The notes under the pieces are model-generated. The model saw nothing but the letters and a program-made list of their open reading frames with translations, was not told the DNA's origin and did no database searches. Both the position numbers and the translations under genes were made by a program. Shown here one piece after another: positions 1-9,585 of a stretch of DNA of 64,000 nt (position 1 is the stretch's first letter; each line of letters starts with the position of its first letter). Source of the stretch: [Haemophilus] felis (GTDB lineage: Bacteria > Pseudomonadota > Gammaproteobacteria > Enterobacterales > Pasteurellaceae); the NCBI GenBank assembly GCA_002015125.1, contig MUYB01000007.1, positions 10,254 to 74,253 of the forward strand. The letters run 5' to 3'.

Positions 1-2243
1 AACCAGCAATGCTGCGAAATTTCTCCCTGAATAGCTTGATGATCATAGTTAATCTGAATATTTCTATTTGGTTGAATTTTTCCCACAGGCGATTGAATTT
101 GAAGCTGCGATAGCGTCCCTTGCCAGCGCTGTTGTTGTCTATCAAAACTGCCTGATAATTGGAGTTTACCGGCGATAGGAGAGCCTTGAATATTAAGCTG
201 TAATTGATGTTGAGGCTCATTGCCAAGTAAGGACAACTTAATCTGATTAAACTTGATATTTTCCTGACTTAAACCATCTAACTGAACATCTAATTTACCT
301 GTAGATAAATTTGCAACATCCACTTTTCCTAGCGCGCGAAATTTATTTAACCTCAATTGTTGATATTGAATACCTTGCCCATTCGCTTCTATGCTTAAAT
401 TCGGCGCGGAAATGTTACCTTTTAAATTGATAGCACCCTGAATAGCAGCTTTAAAATGAGGCACAATTCCTGAAAGTTCAGGCGCATTTACAACTAACTG
501 AAAATCCGATTTTTCACCAATTCTACCTAATGCCTTAATGTGATTCTTACCATAATTCAAATCTAACTTTGGTACTTTTACCAATAATTGATCAAAATGG
601 GTTTCTGAACCCAAACTCAACTGGCCTTGCAAATCTAAAGGTTTATTTGACAGAGACCCTTGCAAGTTTAATTCTGGAATATCAATTAACCATTGTTCTT
701 TATCTAATAAACCTGTGGTAAATAATTCTCCTGATAAGCGACTTGGTATGTTGGATAGATATTGGCTTAATACCAAATCTTTCAAATTTAAGTGTTGATA
801 CCATTGCAATTTATTACGCCAACCAATTTTTCCTTGCATTGTCGCCTGACCTTGCAAAGTATTTAATTGGAAATGCTCAATTTCAGCTTCTTGTAATTGC
901 CCTTTCACTTGCAAATCAACTTTAGATTTTGGCAATCCTTTACCTTCTAAGGCGGTTGTTAGATTAAGCCGATAATCAAATACATTTCCCTGTAATAAGA
1001 AATTCATATAAGGGAGTTGAATCGCATCCCCAGCTTTTGCATCGAAAGGATAAGCAAAATTCTTTGTATCTAATTGAACTTTAAATGGGGTTTTCTCTTG
1101 ATTTAAATAAGCTTCCGCCTCTAACGTCGCTTCAGTTATGCCAGTTACATCTAAATGAATTCCTGTTTTTTCCTTTAAATTCCCTTTGATTTGCAATTGC
1201 AATTGGCTTTTTGGCAATATGAGCTGCTGAGCTTGCTTGATGTCATTCAGTTGTACATCCAAATTAAAATCAATCGGGAAAGCATTGTTTAGTTCAATGC
1301 TACCGAAGCTTTGCATCGTGCCTAAACTACTTTCAATCAAGAATTGTTTAAGGCTAACCTTATCCCCTTGACTGTCTAAAGAAAATAATAGATTTGGCAC
1401 ATAAACATTCTCAGCAAACTTTGCTTGAGTCTGACTAAGTTGCCAATTGCTACCTTTAATTTCCTGAATATGAAAGGCAAAAGGCAATTCAATACGTTCA
1501 AGATTTGCCAATAGCGCCGGCGCTAAGTCTTGTTCCAGTTTATCCCAATCAATCTCTTGTTTTTGTGGTTGAGAAGAGGATTCTAATTGCTTTTTGTGAA
1601 TAAGCTGATTTCCCAGTAAATCTTGCTCTGTTGGTTTATCTAAATTGAGAGTTAATCCATCAATTTTTGTTGGGAAAAGAGTTAACCCTCTTTGATTATT
1701 TAAACTAAGCGCACTTTCAAACTTGGCTAAATCAACCCGATGTTTATCAATATTTAGTGCTAGATTTTGCACTTCAATCAAATCCAATTGAACAGAAATA
1801 GGTAATGTAACGGCTTGTAAAGGTTTATTATCCGATTGTTTTGAAGAAGAAGGCGGCATTTGGGCCGTATCGATATGAATATTCGGGCCTTCCACTTGAA
1901 TGTTTTTTATACACAAATCAAATCGCCACAAACAATGTAAATCAACACGAAGCTTGGTTTTAGGGACCAAAACATCAACGCCTTGTGCTTGATAATGCAA
2001 TCCTGTTAATAAAAGACCTTCTTGTAAACCGCCTTCTACTTGCTCGATATTTATGCTATCAAGCATTCGATCCACAACTTTAATTGCTTCTCGTTGCAAG
2101 GAACTACTGGCCAATAAAAGGGCGCTAGCCAATATTGGTAAGAAAAAAACGAGCGCAATAGCAATAACAATTTTGCCAAAGGTTTTCTTTTTTTGAGGTT
2201 TAACTTGATTATCCTGATTGTGATCTGATTTCTGTTCCGTCAT
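1..2243 (-). CDS. tamB: TamB, translocation and assembly module inner-membrane subunit (N-terminal part, cut by window edge)
   Basis: An open frame runs on the minus strand from an ATG at 2243 to the window edge, so only the first ~747 residues are visible. After a charged Lys-rich start there is one N-terminal membrane anchor (IVIAIALVFFLPILASALLL). The rest is long, low-complexity beta-rich sequence with many LNLD/LQLQIKG-type strands, as expected for the TamB/AsmA-like periplasmic bridge that works with TamA in outer-membrane protein insertion and lipid transport. It starts 9 bp after the tamA stop, so the two are cotranscribed. The family is usually 1200-1300 residues; the missing C-terminal DUF490 part lies outside the window. 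Confidence 0.9.
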   Translation of the reverse strand, partial: MTEQKSDHNQDNQVKPQKKKTFGKIVIAIALVFFLPILASALLLASSSLQREAIKVVDRMLDSINIEQVEGGLQEGLLLTGLHYQAQGVDVLVPKTKLRVDLHCLWRFDLCIKNIQVEGPNIHIDTAQMPPSSSKQSDNKPLQAVTLPISVQLDLIEVQNLALNIDKHRVDLAKFESALSLNNQRGLTLFPTKIDGLTLNLDKPTEQDLLGNQLIHKKQLESSSQPQKQEIDWDKLEQDLAPALLANLERIELPFAFHIQEIKGSNWQLSQTQAKFAENVYVPNLLFSLDSQGDKVSLKQFLIESSLGTMQSFGSIELNNAFPIDFNLDVQLNDIKQAQQLILPKSQLQLQIKGNLKEKTGIHLDVTGITEATLEAEAYLNQEKTPFKVQLDTKNFAYPFDAKAGDAIQLPYMNFLLQGNVFDYRLNLTTALEGKGLPKSKVDLQVKGQLQEAEIEHFQLNTLQGQATMQGKIGWRNKLQWYQHLNLKDLVLSQYLSNIPSRLSGELFTTGLLDKEQWLIDIPELNLQGSLSNKPLDLQGQLSLGSETHFDQLLVKVPKLDLNYGKNHIKALGRIGEKSDFQLVVNAPELSGIVPHFKAAIQGAINLKGNISAPNLSIEANGQGIQYQQLRLNKFRALGKVDVANLSTGKLDVQLDGLSQENIKFNQIKLSLLGNEPQHQLQLNIQGSPIAGKLQLSGSFDRQQQRWQGTLSQLQIQSPVGKIQPNRNIQINYDHQAIQGEISQHCW

Positions 2244-2252
2244 ATATTTCCC

Positions 2253-3998
2253 TTAAAGCTCTGCACCTAATCCTATGTAAAACTGGATATTTTTAGTGGA
2301 TTTTCTATCTCTAATTGGAGTGGCAATATCAAATTTTACTGCCCCTACTGGCGATGCCCAACGAATACCTATTCCAGCACCATAATGTAATTCTTTCGGA
2401 TTAAAAGAATTTGCAGAAAGTCCAGCATCGGCAAAACTAGCAGCCCACCAATTCGGATAAACCTGATATTGATATTCCAAGCTTCCTGTTAACAGTCTAA
2501 CGCCGCCAATTAACTGACCTTTTTTATTTTTGGGCGCAATAGTTTTATAACCATATCCTCTAATACTTCGATTACCGCCTGCAAAAAAACGTAAATTAGG
2601 TGGCATTTTATCGAGATTAGATGTCTTCAACCAACCAAACTCAAAACGCGTAATAAATCGATGATTATCCGCAAAGGTGCGAATCCAGGCACTAGATAGG
2701 TACAATCTAAGAAAATCCACATCTGAAATGAAGAAACGGCGACCAATATCAAAACTCAAACGTTGAGAATCTCCCCAAGTAGGGAACAATCCACCTTTTA
2801 AGCGGGTTCTATGTATGGATGTAGTAGGGTAAATTAACAAGGTTTTATTACGAAAACTGCCTTGTTCAAAAGAGTCGTAACGCGCCTGTAAACCTAAGGA
2901 ATATTGCCAACCAGTAGGATGATTCCAATAGCGCAATGATGAAAAAGTAGAGCCAAACACTTTTGTGTCATTTAACTTCTCATTTTCCAATCCAAGAGAA
3001 ATTTCATAGTAATAATTCAATGGATTTTTCAGAAGCGGTAATTTATAAGTTGTGGCTAAAGTCTGCTTAGGTTGTGATACATAGAGACTCGTGTTCAGGC
3101 TATGCCCACGAGAATTGATCCAAGGTTTTTGCCAATTTAACTTAAGTCGAGGACCAACATCAGATGCCCAGCCCCCACCAAGATCAAGAATATTTTTCTT
3201 TCTCGGTTGTAAAAAAACATCAACATTTACTCGTTTCGTTTCATTGTCAATTTGAGGTTGTAATAACACAGAACTGAACCAATTTGATGAGTTATAGCTT
3301 TGTGTCAACGAAGATAATTTGCTAATCAAATAAGGTTCATTTTCCTCAATTGATATCATATTACGCAAATAATCTTCTCTGATTTGAGAATTAATGAAAT
3401 TCACTTCACCAAAACCATAACGCTCCCCGCTATTGAATATTAAACGCCACCAAGCTTGATGAGTTGAAGGCATTACTTCCAGACGAGAAAGCTGAAAACT
3501 CGCATCAAAATATCCTCTATTTAAAGCTAACTTTTGTAAATCACTTTTATAATCCTCATAGGTTTCATGGTTTAATATCGAACCTTCTTTAGGCAATTTT
3601 TGTTGTAATTTTTGGAAGCTTTTATCTTGTTGCCCTTTGCCCAGAATATTCACCTCTGTTCCCGCGATTTTAACTGGCTCCCCCAAAGAAACTTTTGCAA
3701 TAAGCGTATCCTTTTGACCTTTACCTTTTGAACTTAGCTCAAATTCAACGTCGCTATGATAATAACCATAAGCTCTTAATCCTTTGTCTATAGCATCACG
3801 AATCAAGCCTTGATAGCGTAAAGACCCATCAGCCTCTTCCTTGTTAATCATTTTCACATATAAATTCACATTATCATTCAATTTACTGTCTTTAATACCT
3901 TGAATTTGTAAATTGACTTTAGATAACGCCGACAAAGGAATAAAACCAATAAGGACACATTTAAGTAGGAAATGGAATTTAGAGAAGCGCTTGTACAT
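2253..3998 (-). CDS. tamA: TamA, Omp85-family outer-membrane assembly protein
   Basis: 581 residues. An N-terminal signal peptide (LLKCVLIGFIPLSALS) is followed by about 250 residues of POTRA-type sequence and then a C-terminal 16-strand Omp85 barrel from roughly residue 280. The barrel carries the conserved lid-loop motif (GGNRSIRGYGY, the VRGF/RGY element) and the typical membrane strand near the end (GAKYDIA-like, here GAVKFDIATPI). It is the outer-membrane half of the translocation and assembly module, and tamB follows 9 bp downstream. Length and domain order match gammaproteobacterial TamA. It is distinguished from BamA by having three rather than five POTRA domains' worth of sequence and by the tamB neighbour. 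Confidence 0.92.
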   Translation of the reverse strand: MYKRFSKFHFLLKCVLIGFIPLSALSKVNLQIQGIKDSKLNDNVNLYVKMINKEEADGSLRYQGLIRDAIDKGLRAYGYYHSDVEFELSSKGKGQKDTLIAKVSLGEPVKIAGTEVNILGKGQQDKSFQKLQQKLPKEGSILNHETYEDYKSDLQKLALNRGYFDASFQLSRLEVMPSTHQAWWRLIFNSGERYGFGEVNFINSQIREDYLRNMISIEENEPYLISKLSSLTQSYNSSNWFSSVLLQPQIDNETKRVNVDVFLQPRKKNILDLGGGWASDVGPRLKLNWQKPWINSRGHSLNTSLYVSQPKQTLATTYKLPLLKNPLNYYYEISLGLENEKLNDTKVFGSTFSSLRYWNHPTGWQYSLGLQARYDSFEQGSFRNKTLLIYPTTSIHRTRLKGGLFPTWGDSQRLSFDIGRRFFISDVDFLRLYLSSAWIRTFADNHRFITRFEFGWLKTSNLDKMPPNLRFFAGGNRSIRGYGYKTIAPKNKKGQLIGGVRLLTGSLEYQYQVYPNWWAASFADAGLSANSFNPKELHYGAGIGIRWASPVGAVKFDIATPIRDRKSTKNIQFYIGLGAEL

Positions 3999-4033
3999 AA
4001 ATGTCCTAAAAAATAAGTGAAAAACAATAAATG

Positions 4034-4062
4034 AAAATAGCCAGAAATTTTCTGGCTATTCG
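4034..4062 (-). terminator. Hairpin terminator after narP
   Basis: A 12-bp perfect inverted repeat (AATAGCCAGAAA / TTTCTGGCTATT, 4036-4060) lies just past the narP stop and is followed on the minus strand by a T-rich stretch. It separates narP from tamA. Confidence 0.7.
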
Positions 4063-4071
4063 CAATAAAAG

Positions 4072-4701
4072 CTAGTGAGTTTTATGTTCAAAATAAAGTA
4101 CTGTGGCAGCGACTCTAGAATGAACATTTAATTTACGCAGTAAATTTCGAATGTGGACCTTAACGGTTTCCTCTGAAATAAACAACTGATTCGCAATTTG
4201 TTTATTTGATAGCCCAGTTGCCACCAAACGTAACACGCTTATTTCTCGTTCCGTCAAACAATCTAGGGGGGTTGAACTAGAAGAACGATCTAATAAGGCC
4301 TGCTTAACAGAATCACTAAAAACAACCTCACCACGCGCTAGAGCGTTAATTTGTTGTAACAAAATATCAGGTTCAGTATCTTTCAACAAATAACCGTCTG
4401 CACCCGCATCAACAAGGGCAAAAATATCGCTTTTAGCGTCTGACACGGTTAAAACAACAATTCTTGCATCAACACCTTCGGAACGTAAAATCTCTAGCGT
4501 GTCTAACCCTGATAATCCTTTCATATTCAAATCCAGAATAATTAAATCAGGCTGAACTTGTAAGGCTAAATTGATTCCCTCACTTCCAGAGCCCACATCA
4601 CCGACGATATTAAAATGTGTTTCTAATTCAAGAAGTTGACGAATACCTTTTCGCATTAATGGGTGATCATCAATAATTAGCACATCTATAGTTTCAGTCA
4701 T
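4072..4701 (-). CDS. narP: NarP-type nitrate/nitrite response regulator
   Basis: 209 residues from the ATG at 4701, chosen because GGAGG lies 5-9 bases upstream; a longer TTG frame exists but has no such site. The receiver domain (1-120) has the acidic pair IIDDHPLMRKG and phospho-acceptor Asp57 in LIILDLNMKG, with the switch Lys in GYLLKDT. A LuxR-type helix-turn-helix (about 145-205) contains LTEREISVLRLVATGLSNKQIA. Family knowledge: NarP is phosphorylated by NarQ and activates nap, nrf and ccm promoters under nitrate or nitrite. No sensor kinase is present here. It starts 15 bp after cyaA and may be cotranscribed. NarL is the alternative, but Pasteurellaceae generally carry NarP. Confidence 0.85.
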   Translation of the reverse strand: MTETIDVLIIDDHPLMRKGIRQLLELETHFNIVGDVGSGSEGINLALQVQPDLIILDLNMKGLSGLDTLEILRSEGVDARIVVLTVSDAKSDIFALVDAGADGYLLKDTEPDILLQQINALARGEVVFSDSVKQALLDRSSSSTPLDCLTEREISVLRLVATGLSNKQIANQLFISEETVKVHIRNLLRKLNVHSRVAATVLYFEHKTH

Positions 4702-4716
4702 TTTGACCTCCAAATA

Positions 4717-7233
4717 TTATTCCAACATATCTCGGCTATGAAAGGGGACAATTTTAGTGCCATCTTCCTGCACGATAAGTTGATAAAATTGAGGATAATT
4801 AAAATTATGTAAAACAATTTTATATGGATTATTTTCATCGTCCAATCCTGAACTTTGATAAATATGGTTAATCTCATTAATTTTTTGTTCTTTTACACCA
4901 TCACAATTTCGATAAATTTCAATACGATTAGCTTCATCTAATAAATACACATTAAAAGTGCCGTTTGAATTATCCTCAAAGAAAAATTGTAAAAAGCCTT
5001 CACTAGCAAAATTATCCATTTCTTTCGGATAACTTCTTGAACGCTCAGATGCTTTTAACGCCGAAGATTCCTCGACAGATTCGCTAGTCAATACAGGCTC
5101 GATTAGCTTTTCTGGCATATCCGCAGAAGCTAGCTCTTGCAAACTAATACCTCTCTCTTCAAAAAAGAATTGCCAGTTTTTACCTGCTACTCGCAATAAA
5201 TTATTTTGAGGCGGTACACTGTTTCCTAACTGGATACTAATACAACGATTAATTAACGTCGTTACAATTTCACATAGGCTTTTACTATAATGTTCACTGT
5301 AACAAAAAACCTGCACAGATTTAGGGTATGGCGCACCACGATGGATTTTATTAGAAAGCACTTTTAAGGTTAATAAAATGGCATTTTCCCCTTCAAAATG
5401 CAGTGTTCTAATCTCTCCCCAAAGATTCCGATAAGTAATATCAATACTTCCTACCAAACTTTCTTCTTTTGGCCCAAAACTAAACAAATTATTCGCATTA
5501 ATATGGGGCTTAATATGTTTTAAATGTTTAGTTGGATCTACTGTTAAATTAATCGCGACCATTAAACTATGGATTTCACAGGCGCTAATTAAATTTTCAT
5601 TGCTCGCAGAACAGACTTTTGTTGGTAAAGATAAGCGCAGATCCGTAACAAAATCTCTTAATGTTTTAAGCGAAACATTATCACTAATAATTTGTACATT
5701 AGTATTAGCGGTCAGTAAGCCATTAAAATATGCCCATGCCACTAATTTATTCAAGCTCGTGCTATGTTCCGTATAACGCTTTTGCAGGAAACCCTTCACA
5801 TTCGCCGTTTGATTCACCACATACCAACCATCTTCAAAAATTTTGCTATTTTTAACCTCGAAGAAAAGCAAATCTTTTTCCGATAAATCAAGGGCGATTT
5901 GAGGATTTAATAAGGTAATTTTTCCTGGTAATTCTTCAAAAGCGCTGTATAACTTGCGCGTTAAAATATTAATATCTTGCGGAATGATACTTGAATTCAC
6001 TTTATGTTGACGAGCAAAAGTAACCAAATTGCGATAACTCAACATTAAGAATTTAATTAAGCTGCTGTGTACCTTTTTAACGTATTTTATTTTCCAGTTT
6101 TTTCGTTGATTTAACTCTTGAATAAAGCTATCTGACCAGCCCCATTGTTGAGCGAGTTCTTTCAAACGGATTAAACGCCAGCAATTTTGTTCTTCCGCGT
6201 CATTCCAATCCACCCCTTCCGTTGCTTTTAAATATACGCAACGTCTCACAAACCCTAAGCGTTTAAACTCATTATGTTTAATCAAATAATCCGTGGCTCG
6301 TTCTAACATCGCCAAATACGCATCAAATTGATGGGACGGTTTGAGATCGCCACAAAGAAGTTGCTGTTTAAATTCTCTTGCGATCAAATAGGTATTTGGA
6401 TATTCAGCAGAATATGTCTCTAACAACAAAATTTTAATCACGGATTTATAAGGCGCATCAACACCTTTGTATAGTTGCCATAGGCTTGCACCAAAGTATT
6501 CATTCGCAGAAAGTGCACCTAAGCCACCGAAATCAACCCAATCTTCGGGATCAATTTGTTTAGAGCGAATTAAATCTTCCACTTCCTGCTCATATTCAGC
6601 TTCATTTTCTACTAATAAATGCAACCAAAGTAGCGGTTTTCCAGCTAATCTGATCGCAGAACGATAAAATTCATCTAACAACAACATATATTGTGCAGAA
6701 CCGCAATTTTCGGCAGTTAGCGGCTCGGCATAACGAAAACTACGAAAACGTTGTTGATCCATTAAATAAAAATGAATATCTACACCGAATTGTTTTGCCC
6801 AATCTTCTAATAACTGAGCTTTTTTATTTAAGAGCGATTTTTCCGTCGGACTCAAATCTTCACGATGACATACCCAAGTGTCCAGATCAGAAAATACGGT
6901 TTGCGAAATGGAAGCAATGCTCCCCATCACATAAACCCCTAAGATAGGGATAAAAGAACAATTGTTCTCAGAAGAAGATTCAATTTGCTTTGCAAGAGAG
7001 GGAGAGAGAGATTGTAAAAATTGTTTTTGATAATCGGATAACTCAAATCCTGCAATACCAAAAGGCGCATCTTTCACATAACCAGGTAAATCTGAATGAT
7101 TAACTTGCAAAAGAAGAGTGATCAGTTGGAAAATGTGTTTGAACTCTGCACTTGAAGAAGACATTACACGCTTTAAACGCAATTGATCTAAGTAGTCAAC
7201 TTGTTTTCGTGCGCAGGAAATAGTGTAATTCAA
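4717..7233 (-). CDS. cyaA: Class I adenylate cyclase
   Basis: 838 residues if begun at the TTG at 7233 (Leu-Asn-Tyr-Thr), preceded by GGGAT; an in-frame TTG 18 bases upstream is the other option. The N-terminal catalytic half holds the nucleotidyltransferase signature MGSIASISQTVFSDLDTWV (Gly-Ser followed by Asp-x-Asp). The C-terminal regulatory half ends in blocks shared with enterobacterial CyaA (ASEGFLQFFFED, VYLLDEANRIEIY). It makes cAMP for CRP; CRP-like boxes appear at several sugar operons in this window. Family knowledge: enterobacterial cyaA also begins with a weak TTG, which limits expression. Confidence 0.93.
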   Translation of the reverse strand: MNYTISCARKQVDYLDQLRLKRVMSSSSAEFKHIFQLITLLLQVNHSDLPGYVKDAPFGIAGFELSDYQKQFLQSLSPSLAKQIESSSENNCSFIPILGVYVMGSIASISQTVFSDLDTWVCHREDLSPTEKSLLNKKAQLLEDWAKQFGVDIHFYLMDQQRFRSFRYAEPLTAENCGSAQYMLLLDEFYRSAIRLAGKPLLWLHLLVENEAEYEQEVEDLIRSKQIDPEDWVDFGGLGALSANEYFGASLWQLYKGVDAPYKSVIKILLLETYSAEYPNTYLIAREFKQQLLCGDLKPSHQFDAYLAMLERATDYLIKHNEFKRLGFVRRCVYLKATEGVDWNDAEEQNCWRLIRLKELAQQWGWSDSFIQELNQRKNWKIKYVKKVHSSLIKFLMLSYRNLVTFARQHKVNSSIIPQDINILTRKLYSAFEELPGKITLLNPQIALDLSEKDLLFFEVKNSKIFEDGWYVVNQTANVKGFLQKRYTEHSTSLNKLVAWAYFNGLLTANTNVQIISDNVSLKTLRDFVTDLRLSLPTKVCSASNENLISACEIHSLMVAINLTVDPTKHLKHIKPHINANNLFSFGPKEESLVGSIDITYRNLWGEIRTLHFEGENAILLTLKVLSNKIHRGAPYPKSVQVFCYSEHYSKSLCEIVTTLINRCISIQLGNSVPPQNNLLRVAGKNWQFFFEERGISLQELASADMPEKLIEPVLTSESVEESSALKASERSRSYPKEMDNFASEGFLQFFFEDNSNGTFNVYLLDEANRIEIYRNCDGVKEQKINEINHIYQSSGLDDENNPYKIVLHNFNYPQFYQLIVQEDGTKIVPFHSRDMLE

Positions 7234-7361
7234 GACAGATCCCAAAACCAATATATGAACAAAACTCAGCCTAGTACTTTATCATTGCGCCTGATTGAAA
7301 GCAAAAATTTCTGAAAACCACACTTAACGCTGTTGAACAAGCACATATTTTTAATATTTAC

Positions 7362-7390
7362 TTGAGAATACAACATAAAATAAGTATAAT
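7362..7390 (+). promoter_or_regulatory. Sigma-70 promoter of the rpmB-rpmG(-mutM) operon
   Basis: TTGAGA (7362-7367), a 17-bp spacer and TATAAT (7385-7390), 133 bp before rpmB. A second TATAAT at 7403-7408 has no good -35. The leader that follows contains small inverted repeats (for example CAATCAA ... TTGATTG around 7442-7463). The rest of the cyaA-rpmB gap holds no convincing gene. Confidence 0.75.
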
Positions 7391-7522
7391 CTGCGACCTT
7401 TGTATAATATGCGGGTCGGATATGGCGACCTGACGAGGTAGCAATCAAAGTTAATCCTTGATTGGCTTTGAAATTGTCCGAACCCTAAGCTCGAGCTTAT
7501 ATTTGATTTATTGGAGATTAAT

Positions 7523-7759
7523 ATGTCTAGAGTCTGTCAAGTCACAGGCAAGCGTCCAGCTGTTGGTAACAACCGCTCACACGCGATGAATGCGACACGT
7601 CGTCGTTTTCTACCAAACCTTCATACTCACCGTTTTTGGGTTGAAAGTGAAAAACGTTTCGTAACTTTACGCTTAACAGCGAAAGGTATGCGTATTATTG
7701 ACAAAAAAGGCATTGATGCAGTATTAGCTGACATCCGTGCTCGTGGTGAGAAAATCTAA
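7523..7759 (+). CDS. rpmB: 50S ribosomal protein L28
   Basis: 78 residues from the ATG at 7523 after TTGGAG; begins [12 protein letters not shown], the near-invariant L28 start, and keeps the [14 protein letters not shown] block. It binds 23S rRNA in the large subunit. First gene of rpmB-rpmG-mutM, driven by the strong promoter upstream. Confidence 0.98.
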   Translation: MSRVCQVTGKRPAVGNNRSHAMNATRRRFLPNLHTHRFWVESEKRFVTLRLTAKGMRIIDKKGIDAVLADIRARGEKI

Positions 7760-7770
7760 GGAGCTAAACA

Positions 7771-7941
7771 ATGGCAGCTAAAGGCGCTCGTGAGAAAATT
7801 AGATTAGTTTCTACTGCGGAAACAGGTCATTTCTACACAACTACTAAAAATAAACGTAATATGCCAGAAAAAATGGAAATCAAAAAATTTGATCCAGTAG
7901 TGCGTAAACACGTTGTTTATAAAGAAGCTAAAATTAAATAA
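7771..7941 (+). CDS. rpmG: 50S ribosomal protein L33
   Basis: A 56-residue frame beginning [20 protein letters not shown] and ending in YKEAKIK, typical of L33. It begins 11 bp after the L28 stop with AAGGAG as ribosome binding site. It lacks the paired CxxC motifs of zinc-binding L33 paralogues, so it is the zinc-free type. A terminator follows at once, so mutM is probably expressed by read-through or from its own weak promoter. Confidence 0.97.
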   Translation: MAAKGAREKIRLVSTAETGHFYTTTKNKRNMPEKMEIKKFDPVVRKHVVYKEAKIK

Positions 7942-7959
7942 TTTTAGATTTATTCAGAG

Positions 7960-7986
7960 AAACCCGACATTGTTCGGGTTTTTTTG
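7960..7986 (+). terminator. Rho-independent terminator after rpmG
   Basis: AAACCCGA/TCGGGTTT stem with a seven-T run. It lies inside the 5' region of the longest mutM frame, which supports the downstream ATG as the real mutM start. Confidence 0.85.
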
Positions 7987-8013
7987 TATTCATTCCACAA
8001 TGAGAAAAATGTT

Positions 8014-8826
8014 ATGCCTGAATTACCTGAAGTTGAAACCACTAAAAATGGAATTAATCCCTATATTAACGGCTTTATGATTGAAAAAATCATAGTTCGC
8101 CAAACCAAATTACGTTGGGAGGTAAGTAAAGAATTAACGCAGATTACTCAACAAAAAATTATTGGATTAAGTCGTCGCGCAAAGTATTTAATTATTCATT
8201 TAGAAACAGGTTATATCATTGGCCATCTCGGTATGTCAGGTTCTCTACGCATAGTAAAATCAACAGACGCGATAGATAAACATGACCATATTGATATTGT
8301 GATAAATAATGGCAACATCTTACGCTATAACGATCCACGTCGTTTTGGTGCTTGGCTGTGGACAGATAATCTAGAACATTTTCATCTGTTCTTAAAACTA
8401 GGGCCTGAACCTCTTTCTGAAGAATTTAATGCCGAGTATTTATTTAAGAAAAGTCGCAAAAAACAAGTGCCATTAAAAACATTTTTAATGGATAACGCCA
8501 TTGTCGTCGGCGTTGGAAATATCTACGCAAATGAAACCTTATTTTTATGTGGCCTACATCCGCAAAAAATAGCTTCAAGCTTGAGCAAAAAGCAATGCAC
8601 TATGCTGGTGGAACAAATTAAAAAAGTGTTAAGTACAGCTATCGAAAAAGGAGGAACCACCCTGAAAGATTTTCTCCAACCTGATGGACGTCCAGGCTAT
8701 TTTGCCCAGGAATTATTGGTATATGGTCAGAAAGACAAACCTTGCCCAAATTGTGCAACTAAAATTGAATCAGTCATCATTGGGCAACGTAACAGTTTCT
8801 TTTGTAAAAAATGCCAGAAAAAATAA
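8014..8826 (+). CDS. mutM: Formamidopyrimidine-DNA glycosylase (Fpg)
   Basis: 270 residues from the ATG at 8014, fixed by the obligatory MPELPEVE start: after Met removal Pro1 is the Schiff-base nucleophile and Glu2 assists. The central helix-two-turn-helix region contains GVGNIYANE, and the C-terminus ends with a CxxC...CxxC zinc finger (CPNC ... CKKC). The enzyme removes 8-oxoguanine and ring-opened purines. The gene follows rpmBG as in H. influenzae and E. coli and converges on deoR. Confidence 0.96.
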   Translation: MPELPEVETTKNGINPYINGFMIEKIIVRQTKLRWEVSKELTQITQQKIIGLSRRAKYLIIHLETGYIIGHLGMSGSLRIVKSTDAIDKHDHIDIVINNGNILRYNDPRRFGAWLWTDNLEHFHLFLKLGPEPLSEEFNAEYLFKKSRKKQVPLKTFLMDNAIVVGVGNIYANETLFLCGLHPQKIASSLSKKQCTMLVEQIKKVLSTAIEKGGTTLKDFLQPDGRPGYFAQELLVYGQKDKPCPNCATKIESVIIGQRNSFFCKKCQKK

Positions 8827-8843
8827 AGATAATAAACTTATTT

Positions 8844-9569
8844 CTACAACTGAAACTCAGCGGGAAGAGGTTGATCACAAATAATACGATCAAATTCTGA
8901 TAAAGCAGCAATATAAGCTTGTTCCACACGATTCAATTTAAAAGAATCGACCACTAAAATTTTTTGTTGCGTTTTTAGCATCGCTTTGCGTTTAATTTGA
9001 GCTTCTTTTAAGTCGAAACAAGTTACGCCTTGCTCTACATTAACACCTGCCGCAGAAATAAATGCTTTATTCGTACAAATCAAATCCAATTCAGAGACCG
9101 TTTGAATCGGCGTTAAAATGGCATTATGGCGAGAATAATTGCCGCCGCACAAAATAACTTGGCAATTGCTTTTTTCTTGTAACGCCACAAAAGCATTAAT
9201 AGAGCAACAAAGCGCGGTAAATTTGATGTGATTTTCAATTTGCGAAATGATGAAAGGAATGGTGGTGCCACAGTCAAAAAAAACCACATCATTGTCTTCC
9301 ACCAACGACGCAGCCAATTTCCCTAATTCCATTTTTTGCGCAATATTTTTACTTTGATGCTCAAAAAGTTGGTAATTACCGCCACCTTTTTGCGAGTCCG
9401 AGACGATATAGCCTCCCAACAACATAATTGATCCAGTATGGGTACTCAGATCTCGTCGAATGGTCATTTCTGATACATTCAACATTTTCGCGGCATCACG
9501 CAAATGAATACGATCCATTTGCGTGAGTAAAAACGCTAGCTTTTCAAGACGAGGATTAACTTTTTCCAT
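8844..9569 (-). CDS. deoR: DeoR-family repressor of deoxyribose/deoxynucleoside catabolism
   Basis: 241 residues from the ATG at 9569. A longer frame reaching 9647 overlaps deoC and adds sequence unlike the family, so I place the start 16 bp after the deoC stop. The N-terminal helix-turn-helix (HLRDAAKMLNVSEMTIRRDL) closely resembles E. coli DeoR. The C-terminal effector domain has VFFDCGTTIPFI and ISAAGVNVEQGVTCFDL, both DeoR-like. Family knowledge: DeoR represses deo genes until deoxyribose-5-phosphate accumulates. Two operator-like palindromes lie upstream of deoC, so the operon is probably self-regulated. Confidence 0.88.
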   Translation of the reverse strand: MEKVNPRLEKLAFLLTQMDRIHLRDAAKMLNVSEMTIRRDLSTHTGSIMLLGGYIVSDSQKGGGNYQLFEHQSKNIAQKMELGKLAASLVEDNDVVFFDCGTTIPFIISQIENHIKFTALCCSINAFVALQEKSNCQVILCGGNYSRHNAILTPIQTVSELDLICTNKAFISAAGVNVEQGVTCFDLKEAQIKRKAMLKTQQKILVVDSFKLNRVEQAYIAALSEFDRIICDQPLPAEFQL

Positions 9570-9585
9570 AAGCTCAGCAACAAAG

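Noticed and set aside
7266-7448. 60-residue frame antisense to the rpmB promoter region
   Set aside because: No ribosome site, no family resemblance, and it overlaps a clear sigma-70 promoter.
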